Assembly (NCBI GenBank): GCA_002104905.1
Contig: MCFE01000019.1
Coordinates: 1 to 64,000 of the forward strand
Reading direction: 5' to 3'
DNA: 64,000 nt
From: Basidiobolus meristosporus CBS 931.73
Lineage: Eukaryota > Basidiobolomycota > Basidiobolomycetes > Basidiobolales > Basidiobolaceae
Numbering within the stretch: position 1 is the stretch's first letter; each line of letters opens with the position of its first letter. The notes beneath the pieces were generated by a model. It did no database searches, was not told the DNA's origin, and saw nothing but the letters and a program-made list of their open reading frames with translations. The position numbers were made by a program, and so were the translations under genes. Of the stretch, positions 46,441 through 59,698 are shown in pieces.

Positions 46441-47636
46441 TCACTTCATTGATGCGTGCGTACTCCTGAAAAACGCATACAAATCCAGCATCGCTAGCAT
46501 ATCTGTTAGTCATCAACTTACCATCCCTTCAACCGAGGGGTCATTGGAAAGGCATTGATCTTGATGATATTGCCAGAGGTCACCATCACCATCAATCATC
46601 AAAAATCTGAATGATCATGTGCGTTTATGGCTCTAGATCCCAACCCATCTCTAAAAAGATGGTGTCTAAGAGAAAACGAGGGGAAATCTACATTATTGGT
46701 GGCGTTTTTGTATAAGTCGGTGTTGCGAAGCCTGGATACGATTGTGTGACCAGCTTTGAGCATGGCTGGATTTCATTCTAAACGGAGATTTGAAGAGCTT
46801 GGTTACATCTAGATCTCGGCCCGGATTTGTACCATCCTGAATCAACACTATTTGTGGGATCCCCCTCTGATTGTGGCCAGGATTTCTCAGATACTTCGGA
46901 GCGTATATATTAGCATGGATGAAAACTCTAGGGGATGCCGCTTGCCAGATTTGTTAAGAGCGCTATGCATGCAGATCTTCCAACAACATTTCTTATTACT
47001 CAATCATAAAAGGTTTCTCTCATATCAAAGCGAGTGAATCTCGGCAAACCGGGTAGCCGCAGTTTGGCCGGTAAGCTCATGTTTATCCTAAGCTGTTGAC
47101 TAGGGCTGCCTAAACCAGCGCCTCAACTTATGTCTGGATGTTGACGAGCAAATACCACATTATGGACATTTTTGCGCTCCTACAAACTCGATGTGAATCA
47201 GACTGTGCGTTTTGGGATTGATTTAGATAGGGGTTGATGGTCATCTATTTCCATATCCGTAAGTATATACATTATGTGAAAATAAACTTGGTCGCCAATT
47301 TCTGTTCCTTGAAGGATCACTTGTTGAATACATGGTACTTTATACAAGAAGCCGTGTGCACTATCGTATTTCAAGCCTCGAGTCCATTAGCTACGAAGAG
47401 ATAATACCGGATCGTATTGAAATGTTGGCAGTTGGCTCATCAAAAGATGTGCTGACTTTCACTCATGCGCGAACACTTGCGCTAGGGTCAGCATTCATGT
47501 ATGCTACGATTCTCCAGACATTTATTTTGATATAATCGGTAGAGTATACAACTGGATATTTAACACGAATTGCTCAATTATGTACATGTTAGGTAAGATA
47601 TTTGCAAACTGATGAATGATGATGGCCGCTTATAAT
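46441..47636. other. Gene-poor stretch, about 1.2 kb
   Basis: Between the decaying gene and the second F-box gene. Short frames only (46852-47037, 47332-47535), not called. Confidence 0.4.
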
Positions 47637-48356
47637 TCATGAAGCAGTCAATAGTGTCCCAGGAGTTGTCGGCATTGAAACTGGAATCAATGACGATCTA
47701 CGTCGAGCAGGAAGCATCTTGGCTACTTTGCGGAAGAATGACGGCTTCGAGTCACAGGCTAGAAACTGTAGCGAGCACTCAAAAATGAATGGAGTCACCC
47801 ACCTCTCACCATCAATCGGTTCGAGATCATCCCTATGGACAGGAGGAGTTTTGGCAACCTCATACGCAATTGCCCATCGCTCCTCAGGGGCTCTTCCGGG
47901 GACGACAGAGAAGAAAACACCCGGTTTTTTTATAGGAAGGCACCGGCTAGCCCACACATTAGGGCTATCATACGGAGATAGTGTAATATTAGCAATTCTG
48001 GGGTTTTCTAACAGTATCCCGTAAAAACAACGACGGGTCTTCAGACTTTTCACGCGGTACCGAACTTTGGAGGAGGAAAGGTCAACAGAGGAGAAAGCAA
48101 ATTCCACCTGAAACTTCCATTTGCTCTCTTGCTCGAAAGTTAAAGAGACTGAGGTGTCCTTTAGTTTCTTTTTAATATGACTCTGAGCAAAGCTAAACCA
48201 TTCTTTGCAGCAGAAACGCGCAGTAATCAGGGACCCGAGGTCAAGGAAGCTCAATATGTGGCCAACAACCTCAGGTGGGAAATCAGTGATGTTAGCTTGC
48301 CATGATGGCAGCTTTTTAGCTGAAGGGTTGGTGGAATGAAAATATGGAGTTAGCAT
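47637..48356 (-). CDS. F-box protein, 239 aa
   Basis: One exon. The F-box is at residues about 22-65: ITDFPPEVVGHILSFLDLGS, then FCCKEWFSFAQ. After it comes a roughly 130-residue region with strand-like pattern (VSLTFEQESKWKFQVEFAFS, RYRVKSLKTRRCFYGI) ending in IFECSLQFLACD. It is not obviously LRR or WD40; such proteins usually serve SCF ubiquitin ligases. The last 30 residues are basic and Ser/Thr/Pro-rich. It is distinct from the F-box/LRR gene at 38-40 kb. Confidence 0.7.
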   Translation of the reverse strand: MLTPYFHSTNPSAKKLPSWQANITDFPPEVVGHILSFLDLGSLITARFCCKEWFSFAQSHIKKKLKDTSVSLTFEQESKWKFQVEFAFSSVDLSSSKVRYRVKSLKTRRCFYGILLENPRIANITLSPYDSPNVWASRCLPIKKPGVFFSVVPGRAPEERWAIAYEVAKTPPVHRDDLEPIDGERWVTPFIFECSLQFLACDSKPSFFRKVAKMLPARRRSSLIPVSMPTTPGTLLTAS

Positions 48357-51191
48357 GCGGAATGAAAAGGTTAATAATTTGGAGATCTTTAAACGGTTTG
48401 CCCCTTATATACCGTAGCAAGTCATATGCAGATAGAATTAAACTCATACATTCGCCAATTAAGGGTCGACTTTTATAGATCTCTACAAGCTCCGTCCTAA
48501 ATGAAACCAGTATGGAATTCGGTATACTGTCGTATATAGTGCGGTTATATAACTGCAGAATATTGCGTGCTTAGAAATATTTCAGATTTCAACGATGTTC
48601 ATCCGCGTTGAAGTACTATTTCCTTTATAGTGAGTTTTTATCGAATCAAACCATATGGCATCGAAATATCGAAGTTTCCATATATGGAACAGGCCAGTGA
48701 CGGGCTATTCCAACGAGCTCCTGAATCTTATTATTATAATATAAAAGTATCGGCAGCTAATACACACAAGCCTATGAACTTCGGGTTCAGCCGTAGCCTA
48801 AGGCCATACAAAAAGGAATTCATTATCCTTTATTGTTGGCTAATTCCAGCTCAACACTGGTCAAGACATCAAGAAATCATGCCTGATAAGAAACCGGCTG
48901 TGGATCAAATATCACCTGACCACTATCCCTATTTCAATTAAACTTCTACCCAACGCAGGCTCAAATGGTATGGAGTGAATGCTAACTAATTATGCTCAAC
49001 CAGTGTATATACCATGCTAGTGGGACAGCGTAGACTGTGGCAACCATGATGAGCTTAGATACGCAGCCATCATTGCAACGATCACTAGCGACGTGTTGAT
49101 GGGCCTGGGGGAATGCAGCGGCTGTTATGCGCACCAATACCGGATCCAAAGCAGCTGGTTTCGGAGCCATTGACTAGAACGCAGTGGCCGTACATCTTTG
49201 TTGAATGGCTATACATTCCAATTGACAATCTGGTTCAGACTGGCTCAGTGGGAACTCTTCGGTTAGAAGGGATACAGTATACCAATCTTCTCATCATGAA
49301 AGGAAGGTTCCATTGAATTCATGTGAGGTCTCTTACACAAGTGTATCTTGTGACCCGGTTCTATGTGGTCTTAATTTTTGGCAGCTGATTTGACATAAAA
49401 CGCTTGCTTGATTTCAATGGATTGGTTCAGATTGATTAATTAGATATGATACCGATTTTTCTGGTTCGATAGAGGTTGAGGATGAGTGATGGGTGATGGG
49501 CGATGGATCAACAGCCGCAGACTCGCATCTTCGGATTTGCTGAGATGCACCCATGATGTGGTTACATACCAGAAGTGTGAATTCCCTCATTGATTTATTG
49601 TTTATGGTAGGAGGCGGATTCTGAGTGGTGATTTGAAGATATGGCATCTGCTGATCAGCCACATGTGATGGCCAACAATCAGATCCAATTCGGATTTGTT
49701 GTGACCATAGGAAAGTGCCTTGTGATAACGAAACAACCATCCCTTATCTCCACAATCATTCGCTAGAGAAGGCACGGGTTCCTTCAGGTTAGTTGGCCCT
49801 CCGATGTATTACAGAAGGGAGTGTTGTAACAGCCACTAGTTTCATTCTGCATGGTCAGGGTTGAGCGAGAAGTTTCGGATTCCTAAACCTAGTTGGTAGG
49901 TAACAGAACCTACTGTTCCACAATAAAGAATGTGAATATTACCTGAATGAACTTCCTACCTGTACTTATTTGTGTCGAAAGACATCGATGTCGAGCCGTT
50001 CGGATTATTCGCGGTGACGATGACACACATTACGTCATATGATTGGCTATTTTTGCTCAGTCATTCATCGCCACAGACCTTGTCTCATAAACTAACCTTT
50101 TCTGTTCACCAGGCTGGAACCCTTGTTACGCAATTGTTTATACGAAATTTAAACTTTCAGCTTGATTGACACGAATTGGTAGCGACCCTATCATAGCCCT
50201 GGTAACGAGTGGCGTAAGTTTGGATCTCCCGTGTGCCAGCATAAATGCACCTGCATGGACCTCAATGTGTGAAAGCAGAGCTCAAATACCTGCAACCCAA
50301 TCCTTACCTACAATGACACCTGCAAGTCTAGTGTAAACAAACCAGAAATAGCTGAGCGATTCCTCCTATCGTTGTTTGCATGTGGGTTTATTGGTCAGAC
50401 GCATTCTCACTCGCATTGATTGGCATCCTTCACCTGGCTCTCACTTAGCATGTATCCACAATTGCATTGCACACCCAGGCAGGATTCATGCCATATGAAG
50501 CGAGGCAAGTTTCCCAGGAATAGAAGATTCTCTCAAAGCAGTGCACGATGGCCAACCAGTATTTTCCAAGAATTTTCTCAGAGCTGTGTAGAGTCAGAGG
50601 TTGCTTAGTATGTGGTGTACGTTGTGCATCCCTATCCATCCAATTCAAGTCCGAAGACTGGGGTGTACAAGGCCCCAAGAGCACTGTTTTCTGGGATTTG
50701 TGGAGCCATTCCTCAAACACGCTATATCCCTGTCGTGAAGCTGTGTATCATCACCAATGAGTTTACAGAGTTACAAACTCACCGCCCTCATATCAATAAG
50801 ATCTATTTGACCCATTCATGATCGCTGAGAATAGCAAACGATTGATGCATTCCCACCTTTGAACCCAAACGCACCCTCAACCCATCATGGAAAGATGTAC
50901 GGTGGCATACTAAAAGTCTTTTGAAAACGATGAGAACCTTCATTCAAAATTAATGGCATTCATTTGTTGTTTACATACATATATATTCTCACTAATACAG
51001 ATTGCAAAGAATTCTTAGCAACCTATAAAATCGTTAAAAATGGAGAATTAATCAGAGGTTAAGTTTACGAATTACTTTACACTGGCAGTTAATGAGTTAG
51101 GGGTTAGGGTATATTGTGTGCCGTTAGCTACTCACCGTTTTCATTAAACTAGACTATGATGTCGGTTGGGTATAAAAGTACAACGGAGTGA
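48357..51191. other. Gene-poor stretch, about 2.8 kb
   Basis: Upstream of the second F-box gene and downstream of Atg22. Frames such as 48630-48941 (plus) and 49414-49740 (minus) lack family features, good starts or splice logic. No repeats or RNA genes seen. Confidence 0.4.
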
Positions 51192-52901
51192 TTAGTCGTC
51201 CTGGTGGATATGATGGAAGTGGCCATGGTGGTCTTCCTTGAAATCCTCCTGCTCGAAACGCTCGGCTTGTGCTTTCCCTTTGACAACATTTACTGTCATG
51301 ATCACAATCAATGGGAAAAACAGCATAGCGAGCAGAGGCCAGAAGGAGTACCGGAGTTCTTTGGTAGCATCAGTGATTGCGCCGGTGATCAAGGGGCCAA
51401 TCCAAGCAGAACCTTTGTCAGTGATCTGGTAAAGGCTAAAGAATTCATTTTCCTTGCCCCTTGGAATAAGTTCCGAGAATAAAACACGGCAGTATGATTG
51501 GGCAGCACCAAGCAGCAGTCCTATCCACACACAGAGGATCCATGCCTCGACTTTGTACTTCACACCAAATGGCGCAACGAACCCTAGTAGGCCATAAATA
51601 GGCAATAGAATATATAACGATAGTATGATGACAATCATTCTCTTTGTCGAGAGGCGGAATGTGCGCTGGATAAACAACCATCCCATGTTGCCAATACCAG
51701 CACATAAAGGCACTATTACACCAGCAATCAAAAGCTCAACATAGCCCAAGCCTAGAGTTGTCTTGGCGAATAGGATGGATACTGATGTGATGGTGTTAAT
51801 GGCGTCGGAGACAAAGAACCATGAAAGAAGGAACACAAAGATTTGTCCTAGCTTTGGGGCGTGGCAAAGGGTTCTGAATACTTTCTTCCATGAATAGAGG
51901 ATATATCTCTCACCCTCGGGTAGAGGAGGACCAGGACGAGGCTTCAACCATTTCAAAGGTACGTAACTAAAGACTAGCCACCACACACTGCTAAAAGCAC
52001 ACGCAATCTGCATGCTACATCAAAACAGATAAGTATTCGGCCTTAACAATGAGTTCAGAAGTGAGCACTAGTACCTGAAAACCGAGCTTCCCATGAAGAA
52101 CACAATTACTGCACCAATAATCAAAACTAATACCCCGGCAAAATATCCCCAAGCCATCCCCTTTCCGGATATTCCATTTGCAATACGTTCTGAGGTTTCG
52201 AGGTATTCGGTGGAAGATCCGTTGACTCGCATTTGAACAACCTCTGGATGGTAACGAGTGAGGGTTGGTATATAGGCCGAGTAAAACAAAAACGAAGCAC
52301 CAAAGCAAATCGTAGCCACACTACTAGTCAAAGCCACCACCCAGTAGAGATCAGGCTTATACGCGGCGAGAATACAAATGCCCGAGATCGAGCCCAATAC
52401 AGCGAAAAACAGAAGCAGGATTTTTCTCCAATCTATGCAATTGTGTCAGTGAATGGCTTTTCCGCACAAAGTCTACAATCAACGTACTTCCATGGTCAGC
52501 AATAGCACCACAACTGATAAACACAATTGCTTGAGCTGCTACTGCGAAGGCGCGAATATAGAGCGAGTAGGTATTGGTATCAATGTATCTACTGCCGAAC
52601 TTCACTACACAAACATAGCCAGTCTCTGAGGTATCACAAGGAGTGACCAAGTCTTGCTTGAAGCCAGCCTCGGCAGCTAGTGATTCGAGAATCAAGGGAA
52701 TAAAAACTGACATTGCAGAAACAGAAAAGGGCTCAATCTACAATAAACAAAACTATCAGCACACTCTAAGAAGGAACCGTTCGGGATAGTTCTTACAGCC
52801 CAAGAGTAGCTATACCAAGCACGCAACTCGGCCTTGGTGACTAAAGAGGCGGAATGTTCCGCTTCCATGTCAAAGTTTTCGACTTTTTTCTGGTCGTCCA
52901 T
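51192..52901 (-). CDS. ATG22: Atg22-family vacuolar amino-acid effluxer
   Basis: Four exons (52797-52901, 52488-52737, 52075-52432, 51192-52014, complement) give 511 aa, close to the family norm (about 530). Atg22 exports leucine and other amino acids from the vacuole after autophagic breakdown. About 12 hydrophobic segments fit an MFS-like fold. Shared blocks: ELRAWYSYSWAIEPFSVSAM at the N-terminus, SCGAIADHGNWRKILL, SFLFYSAYIPTLTRYHPEV, then after a loop ISGKGMAWGYFAGVLVL, and in the second half SWFFVSDAINTITSVSILFAK and FSELIPRGKENEFFSLYQI. The C-terminus is acidic and His-rich (HHGHFHHIHQDD), which could bind metal. Introns are short and in phase. Confidence 0.92.
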
Positions 52902-54435
52902 GGTTTACAATTAGAAGGTTAGGTAGAGAAGTTCAGAGTTACTTGGGTTAAGGATTTAATAGAGTTAGTTTTTGTGTAATACCCAGCGGGGGCATGGTGT
53001 ATTTAATCGAAGAACCTCTGAAAACCGGTTTAAGCAGTGTATCAATAAATCCGCGAAGCTTGAACCTTTGCAGAAATGAAAAACACCCAATGAATGTAGC
53101 AGTGACCTTCGACACGGCCTTTTCATTGGTAGCATGAATGAACCTCCATACCAGTTCCTAATCATAGTGCGACATTCCAGGTATGAAAATCCAGTTCAAG
53201 TTAAATTGTATTTTGTAATGGCAGCATTTCGAAGCTATTGGATCCACATTCTGTAAGTGAACAATACGCCAGCCATCCTCTGCTACTGGAAAAAGTCCTC
53301 CAACACAAAATCCAGAAATCAATGTGAGCATCATTAACGATTATGAGTCCGAAGTCACCAAATGAAGCATGTGCGTTTGGAAGCAGGTGTTAATTGGTGT
53401 AACATCCAATAATACATCCCTCGCTTGTGAAACAAACACCTCCAGTGATGAGATTGATACGCGGGGATTCATTTGGTTGACTACACATAATCAACTCATG
53501 AAAGCTGGTGCCTATTCCAAACGTCGTATCACGATGCTTTCGCACTCATTGTGAAAATTACCAAATTCACCGTCCTCTGTTGGTCTATAATGAAGTCGGT
53601 GATGTCTATGTGGGTAGATGGCAGATATAATCAAGAATTCGAAACTATAGATCCGGTTTATGAGCCGAACGGCCAGACGTAACCAATAGGATTGCGGATA
53701 CGGCGAATGTGAAGCGGTAGCATTATAAGGATTTCGACCATTTGCCATATATAGGGAGGCTTCTATAGATCCGCATAGAATTAAGGTTTACCTTTACAGT
53801 AGGTTGCTGTTTGAAATGGAGCAAGCGAAATGCTTTACTTGTTGAATAACTATTGGTGTCCTATTCTGGCAGGCAGGCATAAATGAAAAGCGGCAGCAGA
53901 GACAAGAGGAGGATCAAGTGGACGTATTGTGCCCCATAGAATCCTAGCACCGTGACCATATAACAAAGACATCGGCTAAGCAGTTAGCATCAGGAGGCGC
54001 GTGATGCTTGAGACGTCGTCAACTGATGTAGTGGCGTGAGGGAAGTGGTAGAATCATACTTTATCGATTTATGCTGAGAAGTCTGGATGCTCTGGAATCC
54101 TTGCAATCACGTTTTGTTTGGGAGATTTGTGTGGCTTGGAAATCATGAGTCCGACTCAAAATAGTAAATTGGGATTAGGTTTGATTGCCTTCATTTGGAA
54201 CACAGAAGGACATAAGTGGCACAACTGCTTCCATCAGCCTTTTGCAATTACCCATCACTGACTCATTTTGCTTTGCATAGCTTCATATTAAGCGGTTGCA
54301 ATAAATAAATAACGTATTCCTTCGCTTGGGCTTGCCCTCGTGAGGGAGCACTAATAAATACCAAATCCTGAACGCAAGTTCCCGCTGTGAGAGAAGCGTA
54401 GTGTCATACTGGCTCTTGATTAAAGGAATGGTATC
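52902..54435. other. Divergent intergenic region, about 1.5 kb
   Basis: Holds the Atg22 promoter. Several overlapping short frames, none callable. Confidence 0.4.
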
Positions 54436-54890
54436 ATGGCCTTTAGTGTACGTGAAGAGCAGATAAATGACTATACTGAAACACTCATCTGCAAGAGCTC
54501 AATCAGCAGTTGACCCTTATGGATGGAAGATCTCAAGCCTTGTACGAAATTAAGCATGCTTCATGTAGTGAAATTTTTTTAAAAAATGGCACAATCGTTA
54601 CTTTGAACCATCCTCATATACCAATATATATAGAACCGCTATATATAGTAGCCAAGTATTTGTTCAGCGTTGAAGCCAAGGCATTTTGGGCCCAGACAAG
54701 TGTAGCTCTCTATCAGTTATTCATAATTCAGAACAAACTCAATTCTAGGTACGAAGATATGCAAGAAAGTCACAATCACATATTAGATGGAGATTTTTTT
54801 GATTTGGACTTACTGGTCAAGCGCACTACAAATAATATATATCGTAGTTCGCTGATTGGTCAAATCCTGTTGTGTTTACCAAAATACTAA
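54436..54890 (+). CDS. Hypothetical protein, about 130 aa
   Basis: Exon 1 (54436-54447, four codons MAFS) and exon 2 (54510-54890) join across a 62-nt intron with a strong GTACGT donor. The product (LTLMDGRSQALYEIKHASCS, then NGTIVTLNHPHIPIYIEPLY, IVAKYLFSVEAKAFWAQ) looks like a folded helical protein, but I do not recognise it. A rival reading keeps the intron sequence as coding and needs a one-base frameshift (MAFSVREEQINDYTE, then HLQELNQQLTLMDG); the intron reading is simpler. It lies just before Ask1 in the same direction. Uncertain. Confidence 0.4.
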
Positions 54891-54985
54891 GTGTTCTGTT
54901 TGTTTTGATCAAAAGCTATATCCCAAAGAACACTCCACGGAGAGAGCAGCCAACTTATCCCTCCCAAAGTATACTATAGTATAAC

Positions 54986-56629
54986 ATGACCAAGGCGCAA
55001 GACCTACCTTCGTTAACAGCTGAGTTGGAAAAGATGGAACAGAACATCACTCTGACGCTTCAGGAGATCGATAGAAACCTCTCTAGTTGCTACGACACCG
55101 TTACAAACAATCTGCTACCAAGAATCGACCAATTTGGCGACATTTCCAAGCAGATTTTAGATGATGCTAAGGTATTTTTCACCCGTCCCTATCAATGTTA
55201 GCGTTTACTAAACTATACTTTGCACCTATAGCCTTGGCTTCAATTCTTTGAATTGGTCAATGAGTTTGAAAATATTAGCGAGAAAATCGAAAACACCTTC
55301 GAGTCTCCAAGTGTCAAAACTAGTCCTGGAAATCGTATTTTCGAGTCTCCAACCCCTGATACCCGACACACGCCCGAATACGAGAATTCACCCGCTTATC
55401 CCGTGTTGCAAAGTCAACATACCCTTACTCCAGGAAGAAAACCTGATATGCCCAAAATGAACACCCCCCTATTGCAACAGGTCTTTGCTAAAACTCCACA
55501 AACTCAAACCGTCCCTCGTTCTGTCCGCTCTGTTCGCTTTACCCACGACACTAAATTTGGAGATGAGAATTTCCGAGAGGTTAGCACCCCATCTTCTATC
55601 AAAAAGGGCGTGTTGAAAACACCAACTACCGCTGCTACTGGTCAGTCGTCTGCCGGCCCAACTCCGCGTAGTATTCGATCAATTTTATTGGCAAGCAGAG
55701 CCAGCTCGGAGCGCAAGCCAGCTGTTCAATCTGCTGCACTCCCGTCACGCATGCGTGAAATCAAATTCGAGAGTGAGTCGCCCGAGAACTCACCTACGCC
55801 AACAGATACTCCGTTTTCCTCCGTGGATGATAATCTCACATTCAACGCTCTTTCTCCTCCACCAACTCCCCAGAGCAATAATTTCAGCAGTCACTCTTGC
55901 CCTAGCACTGGTGTACAAAGTCATCGTAGCTACAATAGCAACTCCAGTATGGAGGAGCCTAAATTGAAGACCCCATTTGCTAAATTCTATAGCGATGCCG
56001 GTTCAAACAGCACCGATATTGACACGCCCACGCTGTTCACCAAAAATCTTGATAGAATGAGCGTCGATGACCTGTTGGATTCTGATCGGTCTTCTATCAG
56101 CGCTCCTAATTCCAAGATGTTTGATGATAATTCACCATGCCCACAGCTTCGTTTGTTCCACAGGTACTCGAACGACGAAGACACAGAAACAACCACTGAT
56201 GAAGGTAGACCCGTTTTTACTAGCATTCGTATATTTGATGATACCGACTCTTCTATGTTAGAGAAATCACCGGAGTTCAAACTCGACCTGTTTCCCAAGG
56301 CTTTTCAGGTAGGTACATGTTGACCGTACCAAAGCCCGCATAGCTCTCTAACTTTTCCATTTCAAAGGAACCACCTGGTTCTGATCAATTAGCATCTCTC
56401 TATGACCAATTTAGACTGGCGCCTGAGAAAGTCCTTGTAAGCAGCCGATTATAGAGTTAGATATTTTCAGTACCCCCTTAACACAGTTTACTTCTAGGGC
56501 ATGGATGATCTCCAAGCTGCTTTACCCGACTTTGGCGGAGAACGTATAAATCTTCTAATTAATTTACTTGTTCGTCGCAAGTTTGTCACCCGCTCCAGCA
56601 AATCTGATGGATGGAGTATGAGAAAGTAG
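54986..56629 (+). CDS. ASK1: DASH complex subunit Ask1
   Basis: Four exons (54986-55171, 55232-56308, 56368-56436, 56498-56629) give 487 aa. Ask1 is a fungal DASH/Dam1 subunit that holds kinetochores to spindle microtubules. The conserved N-terminus is LTAELEKMEQNITLTLQEID, then LLPRIDQFGDISKQILDDAK and, after the intron, PWLQFFELVNEFENI. The long middle is disordered and packed with proline-directed sites (FESPTPDTRHTPEYENSP, ESPENSPTPTDTP, SPPPTPQS and others), consistent with Cdk1 regulation as in yeast. The C-terminus has a small helical motif, DQLASLYDQFRLAPEKVL and MDDLQAALPDFGGERINLLI. It is larger than yeast Ask1 (292 aa), mostly through the middle. Confidence 0.88.
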
Positions 56630-58138
56630 GCAATACCGTAAACTTCCCTAGGATCTTCTATCCTTCGAATAGTACGCCATCTCGGAGTAAACGGGGTTCC
56701 CAACTGGAATTGCTCTTCCCTGTCGCTTGTACCTTCCGTACTCATCACCTTGATCATTTTCTCCAATTTTGTACACATTCTCACCCGAATTCAACTTAAA
56801 TATTGTTTATTATAAATATACGTGACAATCCCCCTTTTCGTTCCAAATGGTATGTCCTAGGTCAGCTGAACTGTTCAGCAAAGGCGATCGGTATAATCTC
56901 GTAATAAACATTGAGAAGCTGGACTCACAAGTAAACTTCAGGATGAGACAACACCCAGGAATCAAGAGTTGAACTCGGTCTTCCCCAGAGGGATCACAGT
57001 ACTAGCCATGGAGTATGTAAAGAACAACATTGCTTGACTGCATTGATCATGGGTATATGGTTATAAGCCCTGACCCTAAACTGATATTGCTTTGGTAGTG
57101 CCTTTAGCTTCAATCAAACTACAAACCTTCTGAAGAATGGAAATACGTTCTTCCGTCATAGCCCCTAAATAGCCTAGACATACCCTAAGAGACGATTGCA
57201 ATGCAGTTGAGATCCAATGGGCCTGAAAGATATTTGCAACCTAGGGCAAGTTTTATATCCAGATAACAACAGGAAAGCTCCTCTAATCCTGATGTCACCG
57301 TAATCTCAAAAAATTCGCTCAGGAGCTGATTCTGGTCTATGAACAAGCCGATATGCAATGACCATGTAGCAGCAGCCCAATGTTGATGATCTGATTGAGG
57401 GTATCAGTAGTAAGCAATTGTCGCGTAGTTTCCGGTGGCCTCGGGGGTCCAAATACGTTTCCTCCCAATTGCCTTAAACCATCCCATATGGATCGGGGAT
57501 CTTTGATTCCTGTATGTACCATCACTACTCATCACAGCTGAACAAGTTTCTAATCATACTGGGGAATACCAGGTACCCAGTCCTAGCTGTATTCGGATGG
57601 TCACTCTGCGCCCGAGAGAAGGGTTGATCTGTGCTGATGTGCAATATCATGGCAGCGTACCTTTTCTTCGAATCCTATCATACAGCCAGCAGATGGCCTT
57701 ACTTTTAGAACCGCATCCCCATCCCCATCCCCATCTTGCAGTTACTAACAATGGTGATATCGGTATAAGACATTTTTGGCCCCCCTCCCCTTAATCACTA
57801 TTCCATTTGAAGTGTACTTTATTCATTACCAACAAATATTCCAATCTTGCTAGGCTCTGTTTGAAAATTGGGTCGGTAGGTGGAAATATAGTATCATGAT
57901 TATCAAAGATAGTCCCTATTTTAGCGGTGTTATATTGTGATTGTACGAATATCATTCGTCGAAATTCGCGAATCGATAACAAGGCTGCTTCTAGGAGGGA
58001 TGACGTTCTTGATGGATCCGTATTTGTGGCCAATATTCGTCATAATTTCTCCTGTATTTATCGCTGCCACTGTTTCTCTCCTCTTAAACTACCCTTTACT
58101 CCCTCCTCACCCAGCGTTGTTTTCTTACCTACACCAAT
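56630..58138. other. Intergenic, about 1.5 kb
   Basis: 3' flank of Ask1 and promoter of the 14-3-3 gene. Contains a short (CATCCC)n run at 57714-57735 and a C/T-rich leader before 58139. Confidence 0.45.
57714..57735 (+). repeat. CATCCC short tandem repeat, about 3.7 units
   Basis: Perfect 6-nt units in a row, rich in C. Confidence 0.9.
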
Positions 58139-59065
58139 ATGGAATCCTCCAGAGCTGATCAGGTTTACATGGCTAAGCTCGCCGAGCAGGCCGAAAGATA
58201 CGATGGTATGTTCTTCGCCCACTTTGCGGGCGAGGAAGAAAGATTGCCCTCATCTGAAAAGTTATTAACCCTTTCTTTTCAACGCAGAGATGGTTGAAAG
58301 CATGAAGTTGGTTGCTGCTGGAAACGAAGAACTTTCTGTCGAGGAACGTAACCTTCTCTCCGTTGCCTACAAAAACGTCATCGGAGCTCGTCGTGCTTCT
58401 TGGCGCATTGTCTCCTCCATTGAGCAAAAGGAGGAGAGCAAGGGCAACGAAGCCCAAGTTGCCAAGATCAAGTCTTACAGAAACACCATTGAGCAAGAGC
58501 TTACCGATATTTGCAAAGATATACTGAAGGTCCTTGACGAATACCTTGTCCCCAAGGCTAGCAGCGGCGAATCCAAGGTCTTCTACCTTAAGATGTAAGT
58601 GGAATAGGATTTCATCAGACAGTATGTGCTCTTGGCTGAACAGACCCGCTTGCTTGTAGGAAAGGAGATTATTACCGCTATCTTTCCGAGTTTGCCTCCG
58701 AAAGCCAACGGAACGAGACTGCCGAGAAATCTTTGGAAGCCTACAAATCTGCTAGTGACGTCGCAGTGACTGAACTCGCTCCTACCCATCCAATTCGCCT
58801 TGGTCTTGCCTTGAACTTCTCTGTCTTCTACTACGAGATTCTGAACTCTCCCGATCGTGCCTGCCACCTTGCTAAGCAAGCATTCGATGACGCCATCGCC
58901 GAGCTTGATACTCTGAGCGAAGAGTCTTACAAGGATAGCACGCTGATCATGCAATTGTTGAGAGATAACCTTACTCTTTGGACTTCAGACATCCAGGACT
59001 CGGAAGCTGCCGAGAACAAGGATGCTATGGAGACCGAAGAAGAGGACAAAAAAGAAGAGAATTAA
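58139..59065 (+). CDS. 14-3-3 protein
   Basis: Three exons (58139-58205, 58288-58594, 58660-59065) give 259 aa. 14-3-3 dimers bind phosphoserine/threonine peptides and act in many signalling routes. Signatures: [19 protein letters not shown] (dimer helix), [48 protein letters not shown] and [15 protein letters not shown], then [20 protein letters not shown]. The phosphate-binding Lys-Arg-Arg-Tyr set looks complete. The tail is acidic (EDKKEEN). The second intron splits the Met codon of YLKMKGDYYRY. Confidence 0.97.
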
Positions 59066-59670
59066 ATTGGACTCAGCCACATTGTTACATTTAATTAATC
59101 TACACAACTGTATTAAAGACTCTTCGATATCTTTTCGAAACATGCTTTTCTCGAGCCTTGCTTTGGACCACTCCAGAGCACTCACGGCCATTGAATCAAT
59201 CTACATAAATCACCATGTTCTTGGAGGGCGGCATGAATCCCAATTTCGTTGGCGTACTGCGGTCTGTAGAGAGAAGGCCGAGGGTATCGATTAGCTGGCT
59301 CATGGCGTACCAGCCCATTTGTTTGTGGTATTGTACACAAGAGGGCTGGATGACGCGGTTACACATGGATATCGCGATTTACAGACTTCAGGCAATCATA
59401 TCGCCAATAGGGTTGCTTGAAGACCATTGTTTATGTATGGATGGAATGAGGTCAATGTGATGAGATGTGCGTGGAAATGTAATGTCGAAACCAAAATTGC
59501 AGATGTATTGGGTATGGAAGACCGAATGAATATCGTGGCCGGAGGTATTGACGATGTTAGTGGTTAGATTAAGGGATTAATTTACACAGTTGGTCAGTGT
59601 TAATAGGTGCCAACTTTGATGTTCGTATTTCTATGGGTTGAGTGGAATAATGCTACAGGGGTTATGGGAC

Positions 59671-59698
59671 GCAGTGACTCGCAGTGACTCGCAGTGAT
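59671..59698 (+). repeat. 10-nt tandem repeat GCAGTGACTC, about 2.8 units
   Basis: Two perfect units and most of a third, in the 14-3-3 gene's downstream flank. Confidence 0.85.
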
